DNA of 64,000 nt from JBBDRW01 sp040905265 (GCA_040905265.1 JBBDRW010000187.1:3955-67954), one strand, 5' to 3'. Counted from the stretch's first letter, positions 34,937 through 44,801 are shown. Numbers and translations are program-made. Notes: generated by a model from the sequence alone, not told the origin.

Positions 34937-36028
34937 GTGCAACAACGGATGACAGGATACAAGGAACGACTTGATGAACTTCACAAGGCGATCGGCAACT
35001 GGCTGCGGCCAGATAACCGGGAACTGCAAACTGCCATTGAGCGTACGGTGGATGAGAAGCTATTCACATTTCCTGATATCAAACATCAGATTCTCGCACT
35101 GAAAAAATCTGTGGAACATGGAGACCTGGACCGTTGGGTAGAGCGTCACAGGGAGAGCTTGCAACTGCCTGAAACCAAAAAGATAGTATCACTGCACGCC
35201 GGTAATCTTCCACTTGCAGGATTTCAGGATATTGTCGCAGTTCTTTTGTCGGGGTCATCCTATTTGGGAAAACTCTCCAGAAAGGATCCGTGGCTGCCGG
35301 AGTCTTTTCTGAAATCAGCTGAATCTGCCGGTCTGGAGCAGATAACGTGGTCTCTTAATCTTGACAGCCTTGCCGGTAGTGAAGCGGATGCCCTCATTTT
35401 TTCCGGTTCTCCAGTTTCGGTCGGTCCCGTACTCGATCAGGTGAGCGAGGACAATATTGTGAAACCTGATGCATCGACTTTAATCCGAACAGCACACTAC
35501 TCTGTTGCCTGGGTTGGGGACCTGGAACCGAAAACGATGAAGGATCTGACGGAAGCAGTGTTTCGATACGGAGGGAGAGGATGCCGCTCGGTTGCTGTGG
35601 TTGTTTCACCCTATCCGCTGAGAGAGATCTCCTGTTCATTCACTGATTATGTGGAAGCCTATTGGCTTCAGAATCCGCAATTGCTTTCGCCGCCTCCTGC
35701 CCTGGCACAGAGAGCGGCATACAACAGGGCCATTGGCCTGGAATACAGCTGGCTGGATCAGTTTCTGATCGAAGAGAGAGAGGAGGTGCCGGAAGAGAAT
35801 TTTATCCTCTCCTGGATAGAAGGCGGCCCGGAACGGATGAAACAGTTCATAGAGAGTAACCGACAGGGGCTGCAAACGGTCTATCTGCCGGCCGGAACAT
35901 CCCCGGAGATACTCCGGGGTGCCGGTGTAACACCGGAGTGGCTGTATACGGCGCAGAGACCGTCCATTGACTGGAAACCGGACGGTGTAGATACTATCGG
36001 ATGGCTTCTTGAGGTGTTTCAGGGATGA
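34937..36028 (+). CDS. LuxC-like acyl-CoA reductase
   Basis: A 363-residue protein starting at GTG (34937), preceded by AGGAAAG at 6-7 nt; an ATG 12 nt later is the alternative. The segment LHAGNLPLAGFQDIVAVLLSGSSYLGKLSRKDPW and the catalytic cysteine C216 in YGGRGCRSVAVV are typical of the acyl-CoA reductase (LuxC) family in Bacteroidota-like genomes. LuxC reduces fatty acyl-CoA or acyl-protein to aldehyde with NADPH. No other lux gene is present. The gene stands alone, so its role here, for example in lipid or wax metabolism, is open. Confidence 0.8.
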   Translation: MQQRMTGYKERLDELHKAIGNWLRPDNRELQTAIERTVDEKLFTFPDIKHQILALKKSVEHGDLDRWVERHRESLQLPETKKIVSLHAGNLPLAGFQDIVAVLLSGSSYLGKLSRKDPWLPESFLKSAESAGLEQITWSLNLDSLAGSEADALIFSGSPVSVGPVLDQVSEDNIVKPDASTLIRTAHYSVAWVGDLEPKTMKDLTEAVFRYGGRGCRSVAVVVSPYPLREISCSFTDYVEAYWLQNPQLLSPPPALAQRAAYNRAIGLEYSWLDQFLIEEREEVPEENFILSWIEGGPERMKQFIESNRQGLQTVYLPAGTSPEILRGAGVTPEWLYTAQRPSIDWKPDGVDTIGWLLEVFQG

Positions 36029-36135
36029 GATAGAGCTGCGCCTGCACTTATCAGATGACAAGTACGCATCGGTGTGCCGGTCCTTTCCGAAAACGAATTC
36101 CCGCGCTGTGAAAAGGCCGTCAGAGTGAGGAACAC

Positions 36136-37878
36136 TCACTCATAAATGTAGTCTGCAAAGTGCCAGTCATCAATCGAATCCCGCTCCAGATCTTCCCCGG
36201 TCAGAATCGACTTGACCATTCGGATCGGAATCCGGTTCTCTTTCAAAATCGTATCGTGAAACTCCTTTGCCGTCATTTGGCCGGTATCAACCAGATCTTT
36301 GTAGAGAGCGTGGATCTGCATTCCACCGATCATATAGGCGATCTGGTAAAGGGGGCCGTAATTACCCATAAAGGAGCGGCGAACTTCCGCTTCTGCATTT
36401 GCATACTCATGTCCAACCCGTTCGACCAGATAATCGATGCTCTGTTGCGGGGTCCAGTTTCCGAGATGATAATTCAGCGAGAAGATAATTCTTGCATAGC
36501 GGTGAGTTCTCCAGAAAAGCATTCCGATCCGGTCTTCCGGTGTTTCGGCAAACCCCTCATCCCAAAGCAGCATCTCCCAATAGAGTGCCCATCCCTCTCC
36601 CCAGAATGAAGTACTGAAGGGGCTCCTGTAGGTCTTGTAACGGCGAGTCATGAATTGCTGCAGGTGATGTCCGGGTATCAGCTCATGTTGAACCGTTGCC
36701 CGGTTGAAGTGAGGATTGTTCCCCCTCAGGCTCATCATCTTGGCGTTGTGTTCCATCGTATTTGTCGGGTAGGATATACTGATCTGTTCGCCTCCCGTAA
36801 AAAAGGGGTTGATCAGTTGTCGCTGAGGAGACATCATCCCCATTCGCCAGGTCTCTCTGGCGAGTTCCGGGATCGTTATGAGGTCTCTCTCCTCTATAAA
36901 TTCAACGGATTGATTATGGAGTTCAAGAATCAGTTCCGGTTTTCGTCCCGGCTCCACATGTTGTTGTTTCACATACTCCAGCGCATCGAGCCAGTTGTCA
37001 TACCCGAGCTCTTCGGCCGCCCTCATCATCTCCACTTCCGCTTTTGCAAACTGATGTTCTGCGATTTCGATCAGCTCTTCCGGGGTATAGATAATCATTT
37101 CGAACTCCAGCCTTCGGATGATCTCATCCCGGCCGATCGGATTGCCTACGATACCGCTGTCATCGAGCTGTTCCGCATCTGCGTCAAAGTGTTCGGATAC
37201 AAACTCTTCATAATCCCGAAGTGCCCCATCCAGTTGTTCCCAGGGGCGTTCGACCCACCATGTAAACTCAATATCATACCCGTAGTAAAATTCATAGGCA
37301 TCTTCAAGGCTGTTCCGAATATCACTTACAGCATCATTGATGGTGATTGTTTCGTGTCGCATCAGCGGCCCGTGCTCATCAAGACGGGTTTTCAGGGATT
37401 CTATATCTGATGTCCATTCGTGCATACGGGTTGCTATCTCCCTGGCATCCGGTTTTGTCCCGACTCTCCGCTCCTGAATAAACTCAAGCATTCCATCGAT
37501 ATTCGGCAGCCACTCTTGTACCGAATGGATCCGGTCTCTGGAAGCTTCCAGAAAGTAACTGGATCGGTTGATGAGGTTTTGAAGCAGTTTGTAATCAACT
37601 TTGGAGTCGTGGCTCAGGTTTTGGAAATCGATTGTCTCCATACGGTCTGTCCACTCCCGGTAAAAACGTTCAAAGCGGTCGAAATACTCGTCTGAATTGC
37701 GGACATTGTACTTCCTGTTCAGGGCTCCCTGATCCTGCTGGAATGTTTCGATCAGTAGCGGAAGCGCATTCTCGTCAGTTTGGGACTGTGCAGCCAGCCC
37801 AGCCGGCTGAAGCGTCCAAACGATAAGAAGCAGACAGCCGGGGAGCAGTCGGAAGATCCGGGTTGTTGATAGACTCAT
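36136..37878 (-). CDS. DUF885 metallopeptidase, exported
   Basis: A 580-residue protein with a signal peptide (about 8-30, ending AAQ). It has the DUF885 architecture: a long helical N-terminal part and a zinc motif HELIPGHH (near 397-404) followed by the downstream glutamate in WGEGWALYWE. DUF885 proteins resemble M32 carboxypeptidases and M3-like peptidases. It should act in the periplasm on peptides. It is a single gene, divergent from leuS. Confidence 0.85.
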   Translation of the reverse strand: MSLSTTRIFRLLPGCLLLIVWTLQPAGLAAQSQTDENALPLLIETFQQDQGALNRKYNVRNSDEYFDRFERFYREWTDRMETIDFQNLSHDSKVDYKLLQNLINRSSYFLEASRDRIHSVQEWLPNIDGMLEFIQERRVGTKPDAREIATRMHEWTSDIESLKTRLDEHGPLMRHETITINDAVSDIRNSLEDAYEFYYGYDIEFTWWVERPWEQLDGALRDYEEFVSEHFDADAEQLDDSGIVGNPIGRDEIIRRLEFEMIIYTPEELIEIAEHQFAKAEVEMMRAAEELGYDNWLDALEYVKQQHVEPGRKPELILELHNQSVEFIEERDLITIPELARETWRMGMMSPQRQLINPFFTGGEQISISYPTNTMEHNAKMMSLRGNNPHFNRATVQHELIPGHHLQQFMTRRYKTYRSPFSTSFWGEGWALYWEMLLWDEGFAETPEDRIGMLFWRTHRYARIIFSLNYHLGNWTPQQSIDYLVERVGHEYANAEAEVRRSFMGNYGPLYQIAYMIGGMQIHALYKDLVDTGQMTAKEFHDTILKENRIPIRMVKSILTGEDLERDSIDDWHFADYIYE

Positions 37879-38201
37879 GAGAAACAGATATGATGGATAT
37901 TAGTGAAACCGCAATTAATCATATATTTCTCTAAAGTCACAGTGAAGAAGTGTAAAAAACCGCAATTGTATCAAGAGTTAAAAAAAAATTATCAACCGGC
38001 TGGTAGCTGCCAGATTCTTTCTGTCTGAAACTGAAACAGCTGGTATGTCGTGTCCGCAGACAGGTTCATTGAAATGAAACGTGCCTTTCTATTGACAACC
38101 CTGTATCTTTCAATACAATACCAGCCTGGGATACGGAACTGTATCATCTCCATTCCTCCAAATAATGATTAACATTTCAGTAATACAGACGAAGCGGATT
38201 C
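37879..38201. other. Intergenic region upstream of leuS and the DUF885 gene
   Basis: This 323-nt divergent spacer contains no gene. An octamer CCGCAATT occurs twice (near 37909 and 37959) in A/T-rich surroundings close to the DUF885 start. The right half carries a strong promoter-like sequence for leuS (38092-38119). Confidence 0.6.
38092..38119 (+). promoter_or_regulatory. Sigma-70-like promoter of leuS
   Basis: TTGACA (38092-38097) is separated by 16 nt from TACAAT (38114-38119). Transcription would start about 38126, giving a 5' leader of roughly 75 nt before the leuS ATG. The match to the consensus is good, but promoter rules in this lineage may differ. Confidence 0.5.
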
Positions 38202-40634
38202 ATGAGCGTTTACGACCCCAAAAACATTGAGACCCGGTGGCAATCTTATTGGTTGAAAAACAGAACATTCAAGACTCCGGAAGACCATGAGAAGCCGAAG
38301 TATTACGTACTCGATATGTTTCCCTACCCGAGCGGTTCCGGACTACATGTAGGACATCCTGAAGGGTATACAGCGACGGACATTCTGGCCCGTTATAAAC
38401 GGATGAAGGGTCACAATGTGCTCCACCCGATCGGCTGGGATGCATTTGGCCTTCCTGCCGAACAGTACGCAATTCGAACGGGGACTCATCCCAGGGATAC
38501 AACTCAAAAAAATATCAAGCGATTTCGGGAACAGCTTCAGATGCTCGGTTTCTCCTATGACTGGGACAGGGAGGTGAATACAACCGACCCGAACTATTAC
38601 AAATGGACACAGTGGATTTTTCTGAAGCTGTATGAAAAAGGGCTCGCCTATCAGGACGAGGTAGCGGTAAACTGGTGTCCGGAGCTGGGCACCGTACTTG
38701 CCAATGAAGAGGTCATTGACGGAAAAAGCGAAGTGGGTGGATTCCCTGTCATCCGAAAGCCGATGCGTCAATGGGTATTGAAGATTACTGAGTATGCCGA
38801 GAAACTGCTTGATGGGCTGAATGAACTCGACTGGCCGGATTCACTCAAAGAGATGCAGAGGAACTGGATCGGGAAATCGATCGGTGCTGAAATCGATTTT
38901 GAGATTCCAGGTTCAGATGGAAAGAAGATCCGGGTATTTACAACCCGCCCGGACACACTCTTTGGTGCGACCTATATGGTGCTGGCACCGGAACACCACC
39001 TGGTCGATCATTTGACAACGGAGAGCCAGCGTAAAGCTGTCGAATCCTATAAAGAGAAGGCGGCAAGGAAGTCTGACCTGGAGAGACAGGAGCTGGACAA
39101 GGAGAAGACGGGTGTATTTACCGGAGGCTATACAGTCAATCCGGTAAATGGAGATAAGATTCCGGTCTGGGTAGCCGATTATGTCCTGGTACATTATGGA
39201 ACCGGTGCGATCATGGCGGTTCCCGGCGAAGATGAACGGGACTGGGAATTTGCAGAAAAATTTGACCTTCCGATTATTCGAACCGTTCAACCGCCGGAGG
39301 GGTTTGACGGGAAGGCCTGGACCGGAGACGGCCCCTCTGTCAACAGCGGCTTTCTGGACGGACTCCATATTGAGGAGGCGAAACAGAAAATGATTCAATG
39401 GCTGGAGAAGGAGGGGGCCGGTGCGAAGAGTGTCAATTACAAGTTACGTGACTGGCTCTTCTCCAGACAGAGATACTGGGGGGAACCGTTCCCGATTCTC
39501 CATGTAGATGGAGAGGCGCGGCCGGTTCAGGAAGAGCAGCTGCCGGTTGAACTTCCCGATATGGATGACTTCAAACCGACCGGAACCGGAGAGCCACCGC
39601 TTGCAAAAGCGAAGGATTGGGTCCGGACCGAAGTTCCCGATACGGGAGAGGCGGCTCTTCGGGAGACAAATACCATGCCGCAGTGGGCAGGGTCCTGCTG
39701 GTATTACCTTCGATATATCAGCCCGGAGTTTGATGGCGGGCCGGTAGACCCGGATGAAGAGAAGTACTGGATGCCGGTTGACCTCTATGTCGGTGGTGCT
39801 GAACACGCCGTACTACACCTTCTCTATGCCAGGTTCTGGCACAAGGTACTTTACGACTGCGGTGTGGTTTCGACCCGGGAGCCGTTTCAGAAACTGGTGA
39901 ACCAGGGGATGATTCTGGGGCCGGATGGACAGCGGATGTCCAAATCAAGAGGAAATGTGGTGAACCCGGACGACATCATCGATGAGTATGGTGCCGATGC
40001 ATTTCGCATGTATGAGATGTTCATGGGGCCGCTGGAGCAAGTCAAACCGTGGAATACAAAAGGGGTGGAGGGAGTTTACCGGTTTCTTCAGAGAGTCTGG
40101 AGGTTGTTTGTAGATGAACGTTCAGAGGGGCCTGGTGAGAAGGTTACAGAAGAGGAGCCGAACAGGGAGCAGCTGAAAACACTCCATGAAGCGATACGTA
40201 AATCCGGAAGTGATATACAGGAGATGAGATTCAACACAGCAATCTCATCACTCATGATATTTATCAATGAGGCGTATCAATGGGAGACAGTTCCCAAAGC
40301 TGTTGTAGAGCCTTTCATTCTGCTTTTGTCACCCTTTGCCCCGCATATATCAGAAGAAATTTGGAGGCTATTTGGCCATTCAGAGAGCCTTGCTTACGAG
40401 TCCTGGCCGGTATTTAAAGAAGAGTATCTGATTGAGGAGAGTGTAAACTATCCGATCCAGATCAACGGAAAAGTGCGGGGAGAGATTGATGTTCCGGCTG
40501 GCAAGGCAAAGGACCGGGAGTATGTACTGGAGATGGCGAAACGTGCAAAGAATGTAAACCGGTATCTGGAGGAGGGAGCAATTGTCAAGGAGATATTCGT
40601 TCCGGAGCGGATCGTGAACATCGTTATAAAGTAA
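38202..40634 (+). CDS. leuS: Leucyl-tRNA synthetase
   Basis: An 810-residue class I synthetase of normal bacterial length. The HIGH motif appears as HVGH (49-52) in PYPSGSGLHVGHPEGYTATD, and KMSKS as RMSKS (near 577-582) before RGNVVNPDD. The inserted editing domain is intact (TTRPDTLFGATYMVLAPEH; GTGAIMAVPGEDERD). The C-terminal anticodon-binding domain ends IVNIVIK. It charges leucine onto tRNA-Leu, one isoacceptor of which is encoded at 16522. Confidence 0.97.
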   Translation: MSVYDPKNIETRWQSYWLKNRTFKTPEDHEKPKYYVLDMFPYPSGSGLHVGHPEGYTATDILARYKRMKGHNVLHPIGWDAFGLPAEQYAIRTGTHPRDTTQKNIKRFREQLQMLGFSYDWDREVNTTDPNYYKWTQWIFLKLYEKGLAYQDEVAVNWCPELGTVLANEEVIDGKSEVGGFPVIRKPMRQWVLKITEYAEKLLDGLNELDWPDSLKEMQRNWIGKSIGAEIDFEIPGSDGKKIRVFTTRPDTLFGATYMVLAPEHHLVDHLTTESQRKAVESYKEKAARKSDLERQELDKEKTGVFTGGYTVNPVNGDKIPVWVADYVLVHYGTGAIMAVPGEDERDWEFAEKFDLPIIRTVQPPEGFDGKAWTGDGPSVNSGFLDGLHIEEAKQKMIQWLEKEGAGAKSVNYKLRDWLFSRQRYWGEPFPILHVDGEARPVQEEQLPVELPDMDDFKPTGTGEPPLAKAKDWVRTEVPDTGEAALRETNTMPQWAGSCWYYLRYISPEFDGGPVDPDEEKYWMPVDLYVGGAEHAVLHLLYARFWHKVLYDCGVVSTREPFQKLVNQGMILGPDGQRMSKSRGNVVNPDDIIDEYGADAFRMYEMFMGPLEQVKPWNTKGVEGVYRFLQRVWRLFVDERSEGPGEKVTEEEPNREQLKTLHEAIRKSGSDIQEMRFNTAISSLMIFINEAYQWETVPKAVVEPFILLLSPFAPHISEEIWRLFGHSESLAYESWPVFKEEYLIEESVNYPIQINGKVRGEIDVPAGKAKDREYVLEMAKRAKNVNRYLEEGAIVKEIFVPERIVNIVIK

Positions 40635-40680
40635 AGGAATGTATTCTCCCAATTGCATCTGGCTCGGTGATTGGGTAACT

Positions 40681-40708
40681 TTGGACGCTATACCAAAAAG
40701 GATATATA
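40681..40708 (+). promoter_or_regulatory. Possible promoter of atpD
   Basis: TTGGAC (40681-40686) and TATATA (40703-40708) are separated by 16 nt, 38 nt before the atpD start. The -35 box is imperfect. A short CCCAAT/ATTGGG stem (40648-40675) just upstream may end the leuS transcript. Confidence 0.35.
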
Positions 40709-40745
40709 CATACGATAAAAACCACTTTATAAATCAATTCATCGA

Positions 40746-42242
40746 ATGAATAAAGGAACTGTTGCTCAGGTAATCGGGCCTGTTGTGGACGTTGATTTTC
40801 CACAGGGAAAACTACCCGGAGTACTCAATGCACTCTATATTGAACAGAAAGATGAATCCCGCCTATATCTGGAAGTAGCTCAGCATTTGGGAGAGAATCG
40901 TGTCCGGACAATTGCCATGGACTCTACCGATGGCCTGGTCCGGCAGACCGAAGTGATCGATTCCGGAAGCCCGATCTCGATGCCTGTTGGCGAGGATATC
41001 CGGGGACGACTCTTTAATGTTGTAGGAGAAGCTATTGACGGCATGAAACAGCCGAAAGGCGACCGATCCTATCCCATTCACCGTTCCGCACCGCCATTTG
41101 ATGAATTGGCAACCAGTTCCGAGATTCTGGAGACCGGGATCAAAGTGATTGATCTGCTTTGCCCGTATGCAAAAGGGGGCAAGATCGGGCTCTTCGGTGG
41201 TGCCGGTGTGGGAAAAACGGTGTTGATTCAGGAGCTGATTAATAACATCGCCAAGCAGCATGGCGGACTCTCCGTGTTTGCGGGGGTAGGAGAACGGACT
41301 CGTGAGGGGAATGACCTGCTGCGTGAATTTCTGGAATCCGGCGTGATCAAGTATGGGGATGAGTTTATCAAGTCGATGGAAAATGGGGAGTGGGATCTCT
41401 CCAAGGTAGATTATGACGAGCTGAAAGAGTCCCAGGCGACTCTCGTTTTCGGTCAGATGAACGAACCTCCGGGAGCTCGTGCGAGGGTTGCACTCTCCGG
41501 CCTGACTGTGGCGGAATACTTCCGGGATGAAGTTTCCAGAGATATTCTCCTCTTTATCGATAATATATTCCGGTTTACGCAGGCAGGCTCGGAAGTATCA
41601 GCCCTGCTCGGCCGAATGCCGTCAGCTGTGGGTTACCAGCCGACTCTTGCAACCGAGATGGGAGACCTTCAGGAGCGAATTACCTCGACAAAAAATGGAT
41701 CTATCACATCTGTACAGGCGATTTATGTACCTGCTGACGACCTGACGGATCCCGCTCCGGCAACTACCTTCTCACACCTGGATGCAACGACGGTATTGAG
41801 CCGTGCGCTGACTCAGATCGGGATCTATCCTGCTGTGGATCCGCTCGATTCCACATCCAGAATTAACGATCCCAAAGTGGTCGGAGAGAAACACTACGCG
41901 TGTGCCAAACGGGTGACTGAGATTCTTCAGAAGTACAAGGATCTGCAGGATATCATTGCAATTCTTGGAATGGACGAACTCTCTGACGAAGACAAGACTG
42001 TTGTAGCCCGGGCACGAAGGGTTCAGCGATTCCTGAGCCAGCCCTTCTTTGTAGCGGAACAGTTTACCGGCCAGCCAGGCGTTTATGTACAGATTGAGGA
42101 TACAATCAAAGGGTTCAACATGATCCTTGACGGTGAACTGGATCATCTTCCTGAAAATTCGTTTCACCTCGTTGGTACGATAGAAGAGGCGGTTGAGAAA
42201 GGGGAGAGGCTTCAGTCAGAAGCGGAAACGGAAGCCGCATAA
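40746..42242 (+). CDS. atpD: F1Fo ATP synthase subunit beta
   Basis: A 498-residue beta subunit with Walker A GGAGVGKT (152-159), the VGERTREGND segment, Walker B LLFIDNIFRFTQAGSEVSALLGRMPSAVGYQPTLA and the C-terminal DELSDEDKTVVARARR. It carries the catalytic nucleotide sites of ATP synthase. As in many Bacteroidota-like genomes, only atpC follows; the other subunit genes are not in the window. Confidence 0.98.
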   Translation: MNKGTVAQVIGPVVDVDFPQGKLPGVLNALYIEQKDESRLYLEVAQHLGENRVRTIAMDSTDGLVRQTEVIDSGSPISMPVGEDIRGRLFNVVGEAIDGMKQPKGDRSYPIHRSAPPFDELATSSEILETGIKVIDLLCPYAKGGKIGLFGGAGVGKTVLIQELINNIAKQHGGLSVFAGVGERTREGNDLLREFLESGVIKYGDEFIKSMENGEWDLSKVDYDELKESQATLVFGQMNEPPGARARVALSGLTVAEYFRDEVSRDILLFIDNIFRFTQAGSEVSALLGRMPSAVGYQPTLATEMGDLQERITSTKNGSITSVQAIYVPADDLTDPAPATTFSHLDATTVLSRALTQIGIYPAVDPLDSTSRINDPKVVGEKHYACAKRVTEILQKYKDLQDIIAILGMDELSDEDKTVVARARRVQRFLSQPFFVAEQFTGQPGVYVQIEDTIKGFNMILDGELDHLPENSFHLVGTIEEAVEKGERLQSEAETEAA

Positions 42243-42275
42243 ACCTCAGTATTTTCAGAGACAAGCGATACAACT

Positions 42276-42545
42276 ATGCCCAAATCATTTCATGCCCAGA
42301 TTCTGACACCGTCCGGCAAGCTGTTTGACGGTGAAGTAACCGGGGTTCAGCTTCCTGGAGCCGAGGGCCGGTTCGAAGTTCTATACGGCCATGCAAAGAT
42401 CGTATCGATTCTGGATGCCGGCCAGGTACGAATCCGTGTTCCCGGTAAAGAGGACAGACTCTTTGATGTGGAAGGGGGGGTGGTTGAGGTAGAGGATAAC
42501 CAGTTGACTCTTCTCGCTGAATCAGCGGCTGTTGCCGCCGGTTAA
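42276..42545 (+). CDS. atpC: F1Fo ATP synthase subunit epsilon (short form)
   Basis: An 89-residue epsilon subunit with the N-terminal beta-sandwich (FHAQILTPSGKLFDGEVTGVQLPGAEGRFEVLYGHA). The protein ends right after the sandwich, so the C-terminal two-helix domain that inhibits ATP hydrolysis in E. coli and Bacillus is absent. It follows atpD by 33 nt. Its last 24 nt overlap the convergent membrane-protein gene. Confidence 0.93.
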   Translation: MPKSFHAQILTPSGKLFDGEVTGVQLPGAEGRFEVLYGHAKIVSILDAGQVRIRVPGKEDRLFDVEGGVVEVEDNQLTLLAESAAVAAG

Positions 42546-43250
42546 CAACGCTTCTCGTTTTTCACGGAAGGCATCCATCTGAGAGGAGAGGATATATTCG
42601 AGCTTTTTACGCTCTCCGGCCGGGATTGAGGTGATGAAATTCCGGATCTTTTTACTCTCTGAATCACCATCGATCTGTAAATATTCGATGAGCAGAGCCT
42701 CTTCAGAGACCCACCTCCATGCTATCACCCGGCTCCAGGGAATCCAACGGTCCAGGTGGAGTATTCCGGATATTCGAAATTCAGGTACCAGTCTGAGAGT
42801 CCAGCCAAATAATCCTGCTGCTATGATAGAGAGGCCGGATGTAAGACGGATTCCGGTAACCGGTAGTTCCGTCAGGACGGCAGTTCGATAGAGGCCGAAG
42901 AGAATAAGTACAATAGCAGCAAGATTTGGAGCGTGATCTGTCCAGAATGAACGGTGTATATAGAGAATCCGGCCCCTCTGTAATCGGTATGAGGAGAGCC
43001 GGACGGCTGAGCCGAGAATGAAACCGGCTGTCAGGCTATAGAGAACCATCATGAAAGGTGCCGCTATCACCTGGGTGAAATATCCGGCGGCCCAGGCAAT
43101 CATCAAGACAGTAAAGCCCAGCAACAGCATCAGGATTCCGTTCAGCAAGAAGCGGGGGGTGATCTGGTCTATAGTACCTTGTCTGCGGTATCCGATGGTA
43201 CCGGCAATCAGAACAGAGACGAAACAAATCAGGTAAATGATCGATTGCAT
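42522..43250 (-). CDS. Unrecognised integral membrane protein with a PH-like tail
   Basis: A 242-residue protein starting at ATG 43250 (MQSIIYLICFVSVLIAG). Upstream in-frame codons would add a non-membrane extension that overlaps the divergent gene. About five hydrophobic helices occupy residues 3-155. The C-terminal 80 residues (ISGILHLDRWIPWSRVIAWRWVSEEALLIEYLQ) resemble a bacterial PH-like domain of the DUF5673 kind. The function is unknown. The 3' end overlaps atpC. Confidence 0.65.
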   Translation of the reverse strand: MQSIIYLICFVSVLIAGTIGYRRQGTIDQITPRFLLNGILMLLLGFTVLMIAWAAGYFTQVIAAPFMMVLYSLTAGFILGSAVRLSSYRLQRGRILYIHRSFWTDHAPNLAAIVLILFGLYRTAVLTELPVTGIRLTSGLSIIAAGLFGWTLRLVPEFRISGILHLDRWIPWSRVIAWRWVSEEALLIEYLQIDGDSESKKIRNFITSIPAGERKKLEYILSSQMDAFREKREALLTGGNSR

Positions 43251-43310
43251 GTATGCAAATGTTGTAAGAGTACTGTTCTGAATCCTTTGACTATAGAATA
43301 TCAAAAACCT

Positions 43311-43661
43311 ATGACAAACGAGACTCAATATAAAGGGAAAATGGCTGAACCTCTCTCTGTTGATGTATCTAACCGGGATCAGGAATTGACCATTAAATGG
43401 GCAGATCAACATATATCTGTTTACTCACTATTTGGGCTCCGAAAGAATTGTCCATGTGTTATGTGCAGGGGCGGGCATGATCAGATGGGCCGTTTTGAGA
43501 TGAGTCTCTTTTTTGTGGAACCGAATAAACGGTTTGAGATTCGGAAGGCGGAGCCGATCGGTAACCACGCCCTGAAAATTACCTGGAGTGACGGCCATTC
43601 GTCCGGAATGTACAGATGGGATCTGTTACGAGCGATGTGCCCGCAAACACACCAGAAGTAG
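43311..43661 (+). CDS. DUF971 family protein
   Basis: A 116-residue protein. The start is taken as ATG 43311; a second ATG at 43341, just after AAAGGGAAA, may be the true start. The sequence (LSVDVSNRDQELTIKWADQHISVYSLFGLRKNCPCVMCRG, and later WSDGHSSGMYRWDLLR) is the DUF971 domain, also found at the N-terminus of gamma-butyrobetaine hydroxylases. The Cys pair CPCVMC fits metal binding. Some DUF971 proteins are tied to iron-sulphur cluster handling. It lies 114 nt upstream of an iron-type binding lipoprotein gene. Confidence 0.8.
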   Translation: MTNETQYKGKMAEPLSVDVSNRDQELTIKWADQHISVYSLFGLRKNCPCVMCRGGHDQMGRFEMSLFFVEPNKRFEIRKAEPIGNHALKITWSDGHSSGMYRWDLLRAMCPQTHQK

Positions 43662-43775
43662 GCTTTGTAAATCCCGAATTGCTTGTATAAAATGGTTTCG
43701 GCTATTGAATCCCAGCCTTTTTTTGTTTAGAATTGGTCTAAATTAAAACTAAAACAATATCTGTTCCAAATTTCC

Positions 43776-44801
43776 ATGAATTTTAAATCATTTTTTACCA
43801 CCACGTCAATCGTCATTTGTGCCATTTTGTTAACGGGTTGTTCCGGCGAAGATCAGCTGAATATCTATTCAGCACGCCATTATGATACTGATCTGGAGCT
43901 TTACAATCAGTTTACAGAACAGACCGGTATCGAGATCCAGCTCATTGAAGGGGGAAGTGATGAGCTGATTGAAAGGATTAACAGTGAAGGGGTTAACAGC
44001 CCTGCAGACATTGTAGTTACGGTTGATGCAGGGAGGCTTTGGCGCGCACAAGAGGCTGGTGTCCTTCAGCCGGTCGAGTCAGACATACTCCATGAAGCTA
44101 TTCCAGCGGAGCTAAGAGAGCCGGAAGGGCACTGGTTTGGCCTTACCCAACGTGTACGGGGAATCATCTATCATACGGATCGGGTAGATCCTTCAGAACT
44201 CCAGGGATACTGGGAATTGGGTGAAGAGCAGTGGAGTGGCCGTATCTGTATCCGTTCCTCGAGCAATATTTATAACCAGTCGCTTGTGGCATCCATGATT
44301 GAAACGTATGGTATTCAGGAGACAGAAGAGTGGGCGAATCGGATTGTCTCCAACTTTGCCCGGGACCCGCAGGGTGGGGATACGGATCAGATCAAGGCTG
44401 TGGCTGCCGGCCAGTGTGATATTGCGGTAGCAAACCATTACTACCTTGCCCGACTCGCCCTTTCTGAGAACAGTGAAGACCGGGAAGTAGCTGATCAGGT
44501 AGGGATCTGGTTTCCACCGGAAGAGAATGGCGGAACCCATGTCAATATCAGTGGTGCCGGTGTCGCTGTGAACGCCCCGAACAGGGAGAATGCAATCCGG
44601 TTTCTGGAGTATCTTACACAGGAGCGGGCTCAGCAGCTTTTTGCAGGCGGTAACTATGAGTACCCGATTCATGAAGGAACCGAATTGCCGGAGATACTTC
44701 AGCAGTTCGGCAGTTTTGAGAGTGATGCGGTCAATGTAGCAGCGTACGGCAGAAACAATCCGGATGCGATTCGGTTGATGGACCGTGCCGGCTGGCGATA
44801 G
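43776..44801 (+). CDS. Ferric-iron-type ABC transporter substrate-binding lipoprotein
   Basis: A 341-residue lipoprotein (lipobox LLTGC, C22). It has the fold of Fbp/FutA periplasmic iron-binding proteins: LNIYSARHYDTDLELYNQFTEQTGIEIQLIEGGSDELIERINSEG, then SPADIVVTVDAGRLWRAQEAGVLQPV, and the tandem-tyrosine segment VANHYYLARL that provides iron ligands in the family. No permease or ATPase gene is adjacent, so the transporter is incomplete here. A terminator follows at 44841. Confidence 0.9.
   Translation: MNFKSFFTTTSIVICAILLTGCSGEDQLNIYSARHYDTDLELYNQFTEQTGIEIQLIEGGSDELIERINSEGVNSPADIVVTVDAGRLWRAQEAGVLQPVESDILHEAIPAELREPEGHWFGLTQRVRGIIYHTDRVDPSELQGYWELGEEQWSGRICIRSSSNIYNQSLVASMIETYGIQETEEWANRIVSNFARDPQGGDTDQIKAVAAGQCDIAVANHYYLARLALSENSEDREVADQVGIWFPPEENGGTHVNISGAGVAVNAPNRENAIRFLEYLTQERAQQLFAGGNYEYPIHEGTELPEILQQFGSFESDAVNVAAYGRNNPDAIRLMDRAGWR

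Noticed and set aside
38120..38201. A T-box or leucine attenuator before leuS
   Set aside because: No specifier stem, T-box sequence or leucine-rich leader peptide is visible, and T-boxes are not expected in this lineage.
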